From Candidatus Pelagibacter sp. (GTDB lineage: Bacteria; Pseudomonadota; Alphaproteobacteria; Pelagibacterales; Pelagibacteraceae), in assembly GCA_013204495.1 (NCBI GenBank), contig JABMNQ010000014.1, forward strand, positions 1 through 7,171: 7,171 nt of DNA, read 5' to 3'. The position numbers and the translations under genes were made by a program. Of the stretch, positions 5,869 to 7,171 are shown piece by piece; position 1 is the stretch's first letter, and each line of letters opens with the position of its first letter. Under the pieces are notes generated by a model, which was not told where the DNA came from, made no database searches, and was given only the letters and a program-made list of their open reading frames with translations.

Positions 5869-6930
5869 TCATTTTTTTGAATGGAATACAGATGACTTTT
5901 TTAATGCCAGGAAACGAACCTCTATAAAGTGCCAAGAAATTAAAGAAAGGCTCAGGGTTATTAGAGACGAATATAGAATCATTAAGGTAACACTAATATT
6001 TGGCAGTAAAGAAACTTTGCTTTGTTGAACGGGCCACGCATAAATATAAATGCCGTAAGAGTAATCTCCAATTTTATTGTACTTTCTAAATAAAACGCTG
6101 GGTGTGTGAGCAAGAAATAATGTTAAATAAGGCAAGGAAATTAGATAAAAAATTACAAAGACTTTTTTATCAATCATAGCAAGTAATAATATTGCAACGA
6201 CCAGTAAGAAGATTTTAGATGATATTTTTACCCAGCCCCTAAGAAAGTAAAAAAGTGAGCCTGAAAAAAACATCAAACTAAGGTTATTAGAGCCCCCTTG
6301 ACTAAAATTAAAAATGTCGTTATTTAGCAATTTGAAAAATGTAATCAGATAGGAGAGCAATATAGCCATAAAAAATAGTATTTCACTCTTAACCGGCTTT
6401 ATCTTCAATGTAACCCAGTACACAATGGCCAGAAAAACATAAAGCCTTACTTCTTTAGGGAGTGACCATAACGATCCATTAACTATATTTTTGTGTGGGT
6501 TATCATTGAATACTCCAGGCAACTCAAATTCAATACCCCTCAGCAATGTAATGCATTTAATAAAATAGAGGTACGTATCGGATTTAGATAGATACTCCAT
6601 GCATGAGAAGTTAGTAAAAAATAATCCTAATCCAAAGGTTACTATTGTTGCCAAAAAAAATAGAGCAGGAAATACTCTCAAAAATCTCGACCAAAAATAC
6701 TCTATTAAACTTTTGCTTCTTAATAGGCTTGCAGTTATAAGGAACCCACTTATAATAAAAAAAATATGTAAGGCAGCGCCCCCTAAACTTAAGCCGTGGA
6801 TGTTTGGTTCAGAATCACCCATTCCCGATGAAATTACATAGCTATGCGATATAAGTACTGCGTATGCGGCAAAAATTCTAATTAGATTAAAATTATTGTC
6901 TCGACCTATAGAGAGCTGAGATAGTTTCAT
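5869..6930 (-). CDS. Acyltransferase 3 family membrane O-acyltransferase
   Basis: This polytopic inner-membrane protein of the acyltransferase-3 family (PF01757; OafA/WecH/NodX type) probably O-acetylates a sugar of the surface glycan. Diagnostic elements are the R10-D11-N12-N13-F-N-L-I-R start, catalytic-type H29 in VLISHS, SGFLI (61-65), SRFLRVFP (81-88), SLWSLPKEVRLY (153-164, E160) and, near the C-terminus, GDYSYGIYIYAWP and SWHFIE. About ten hydrophobic segments and 353 residues match stand-alone members, which lack the SGNH domain of larger OafA proteins. The ATG at 6930 is the only standard start before the first motif and has no ribosome-binding site. The frame stays open upstream to a TAA at 7018-7020, through a piece that encodes a GT2 N-terminus without a start codon. 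A run of seven A residues (5872-5878) lies immediately before the stop. The gene is enclosed by the X direct repeats and is therefore likely a recent replacement or insertion. Confidence 0.93.
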   Translation of the reverse strand: MKLSQLSIGRDNNFNLIRIFAAYAVLISHSYVISSGMGDSEPNIHGLSLGGAALHIFFIISGFLITASLLRSKSLIEYFWSRFLRVFPALFFLATIVTFGLGLFFTNFSCMEYLSKSDTYLYFIKCITLLRGIEFELPGVFNDNPHKNIVNGSLWSLPKEVRLYVFLAIVYWVTLKIKPVKSEILFFMAILLSYLITFFKLLNNDIFNFSQGGSNNLSLMFFSGSLFYFLRGWVKISSKIFLLVVAILLLAMIDKKVFVIFYLISLPYLTLFLAHTPSVLFRKYNKIGDYSYGIYIYAWPVQQSKVSLLPNISVTLMILYSSLITLSLSLISWHFIEVRFLALKKSSVFHSKK

Positions 6931-6942
6931 AATAAAGAATTC

Positions 6943-7005
6943 ATTATATTTTTTTTCACTATTGTAAGTAACTAGGACAATTAAAATATTTTTATTAAGT
7001 GTTGT
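6943..7005 (-). pseudogene. N-terminal stub of a second GT2 glycosyltransferase gene
   Basis: In frame with, and just upstream of, the acyltransferase, the minus strand encodes NKNILIVLVTYNSEKKYN. The core NILIVLVTYNS (6958-6990) matches NISIVLVTYNS of the GT2 protein at 4735-5634 in 10 of 11 residues, and 26 of 33 bases agree, five of the seven differences being synonymous third- or first-position changes. Its AAT codon begins 50 bases from the last base of the X stop, against 43 for the intact GT2, so it occupies the same place relative to X. There is no ATG, GTG, TTG or CTG between the TAA at 7018-7020 and the acyltransferase ATG, so it is not translated as an ordinary gene. It is best read as the beginning of a lost GT2 gene that was replaced by the acyltransferase. 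Confidence 0.7.
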
Positions 7006-7028
7006 ACGAGTGCGCCCTTAATTAATTA

Positions 7029-7167
7029 AACTATTTATTCTAACCTAGCTTGTCATCTGCAATATGATATTTTGGATCTTCAAGAAGATTTATTTCTACC
7101 ATCCCTTTAGCTGTTCCAAGAATTTCTAGACAGTCTTGGCTCAGATGAATCAAGTGTAATTTTTTCC
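7029..7167. repeat. Direct repeat, right copy (3' end of gene X)
   Basis: This is the partner of 5651-5789, with perfect identity over 7059-7167. Because its reading frame stays open to the window edge, unlike the left copy, it is taken as the 3' end of the complete gene. Only four bases (7168-7171) are available beyond the end of homology, so the true right limit of the shared block is known only because the left copy diverges there. Confidence 0.95.
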
Positions 7168-7171
7168 CAAG
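7040..7171 (-). CDS. Gene X, C-terminal 43 residues of an unidentified protein (partial)
   Basis: The minus strand is open from the right edge to TAG (7042-7040). The visible peptide starts [18 protein letters not shown], continues [15 protein letters not shown] and ends [11 protein letters not shown] do not recognise the family. It is evidently a real coding end, since the four differences from the duplicated copy within the frame are at third positions and leave the protein unchanged. It is the first gene of the minus-strand group X, acyltransferase, GT2, and is presumably part of the same polysaccharide locus. The 109-base gap between its stop and the acyltransferase ATG holds the GT2 stub. 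An ABC ATPase or sugar-modifying enzyme tail is conceivable but unsupported. Confidence 0.75.
   Translation of the reverse strand, partial: LGKKLHLIHLSQDCLEILGTAKGMVEINLLEDPKYHIADDKLG

Noticed and set aside
6599..6841. 80-codon plus-strand open frame
   Set aside because: It is antisense to the acyltransferase core, which has full family motifs.
5651..7167. Composite transposon or IS ends as the source of the direct repeats
   Set aside because: No transposase, no terminal inverted repeats and no short target duplications are visible; the repeats are the coding end of a gene.

Overview
The window looks like the edge of a variable surface-polysaccharide locus in a Gram-negative bacterium, most likely a beta- or gammaproteobacterium. 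That rests on an M17 leucyl aminopeptidase, a PrxQ/Bcp peroxiredoxin and tRNA-Arg(CCT) on the left, followed by an O-antigen-ligase-like protein, LPS-type glycosyltransferases and an acyltransferase. The species cannot be fixed from the sequence alone. Base composition changes visibly across the window: the aminopeptidase is of moderate GC, while everything right of the tRNA is very AT-rich, as is usual for exchanged O-antigen-type DNA.

Layout. Bases 3-731 hold the C-terminal two thirds of a zinc aminopeptidase (+), which overlaps tail to tail with a membrane-anchored peroxiredoxin (728-1264, -). A short divergent spacer with an AT-rich inverted repeat leads to tRNA-Arg(CCT) at 1412-1487. Then come three plus-strand genes: an FkbM-family methyltransferase (1544-2377), a Wzy/WaaL-type polytopic ligase or polymerase (2595-3851) and, 4 bases later, a GT25 glycosyltransferase (3856-4668). 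Facing them on the minus strand are an unidentified gene cut by the right edge (call it X, 7040-7171), an acyltransferase-3 membrane protein (5869-6930) and a GT2 glycosyltransferase (4735-5634). Together these could assemble, decorate (O-acetylation, O-methylation) and ligate a cell-surface glycan.

The notable part is the minus-strand end. The last 41 codons of X occur twice as a direct repeat 1,378 bases apart. The copies are identical over 109 bp and then differ only at synonymous third positions up to a shared stop codon. One copy is joined to X at the right edge; the other is a headless fragment just upstream of the GT2 gene. Downstream of the X-linked copy, in frame with the acyltransferase but lacking a start codon, lies a short stub matching the N-terminus of the neighbouring GT2 protein (10 of 11 residues). 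Its distance from the X stop is nearly the same as in the intact copy. The simplest reading is that an 'X tail then GT2' module is present twice, that the GT2 of one copy was replaced by the acyltransferase, and that recombination between the repeats would remove exactly 1,378 bp carrying the acyltransferase while leaving X intact and followed by GT2. This would be a small, unlinked-from-integrase exchange unit for altering the surface glycan.

No integrase, transposase, IS end or CRISPR array is visible. Most genes in the AT-rich part lack a clear Shine-Dalgarno sequence, so starts there rest on protein homology.
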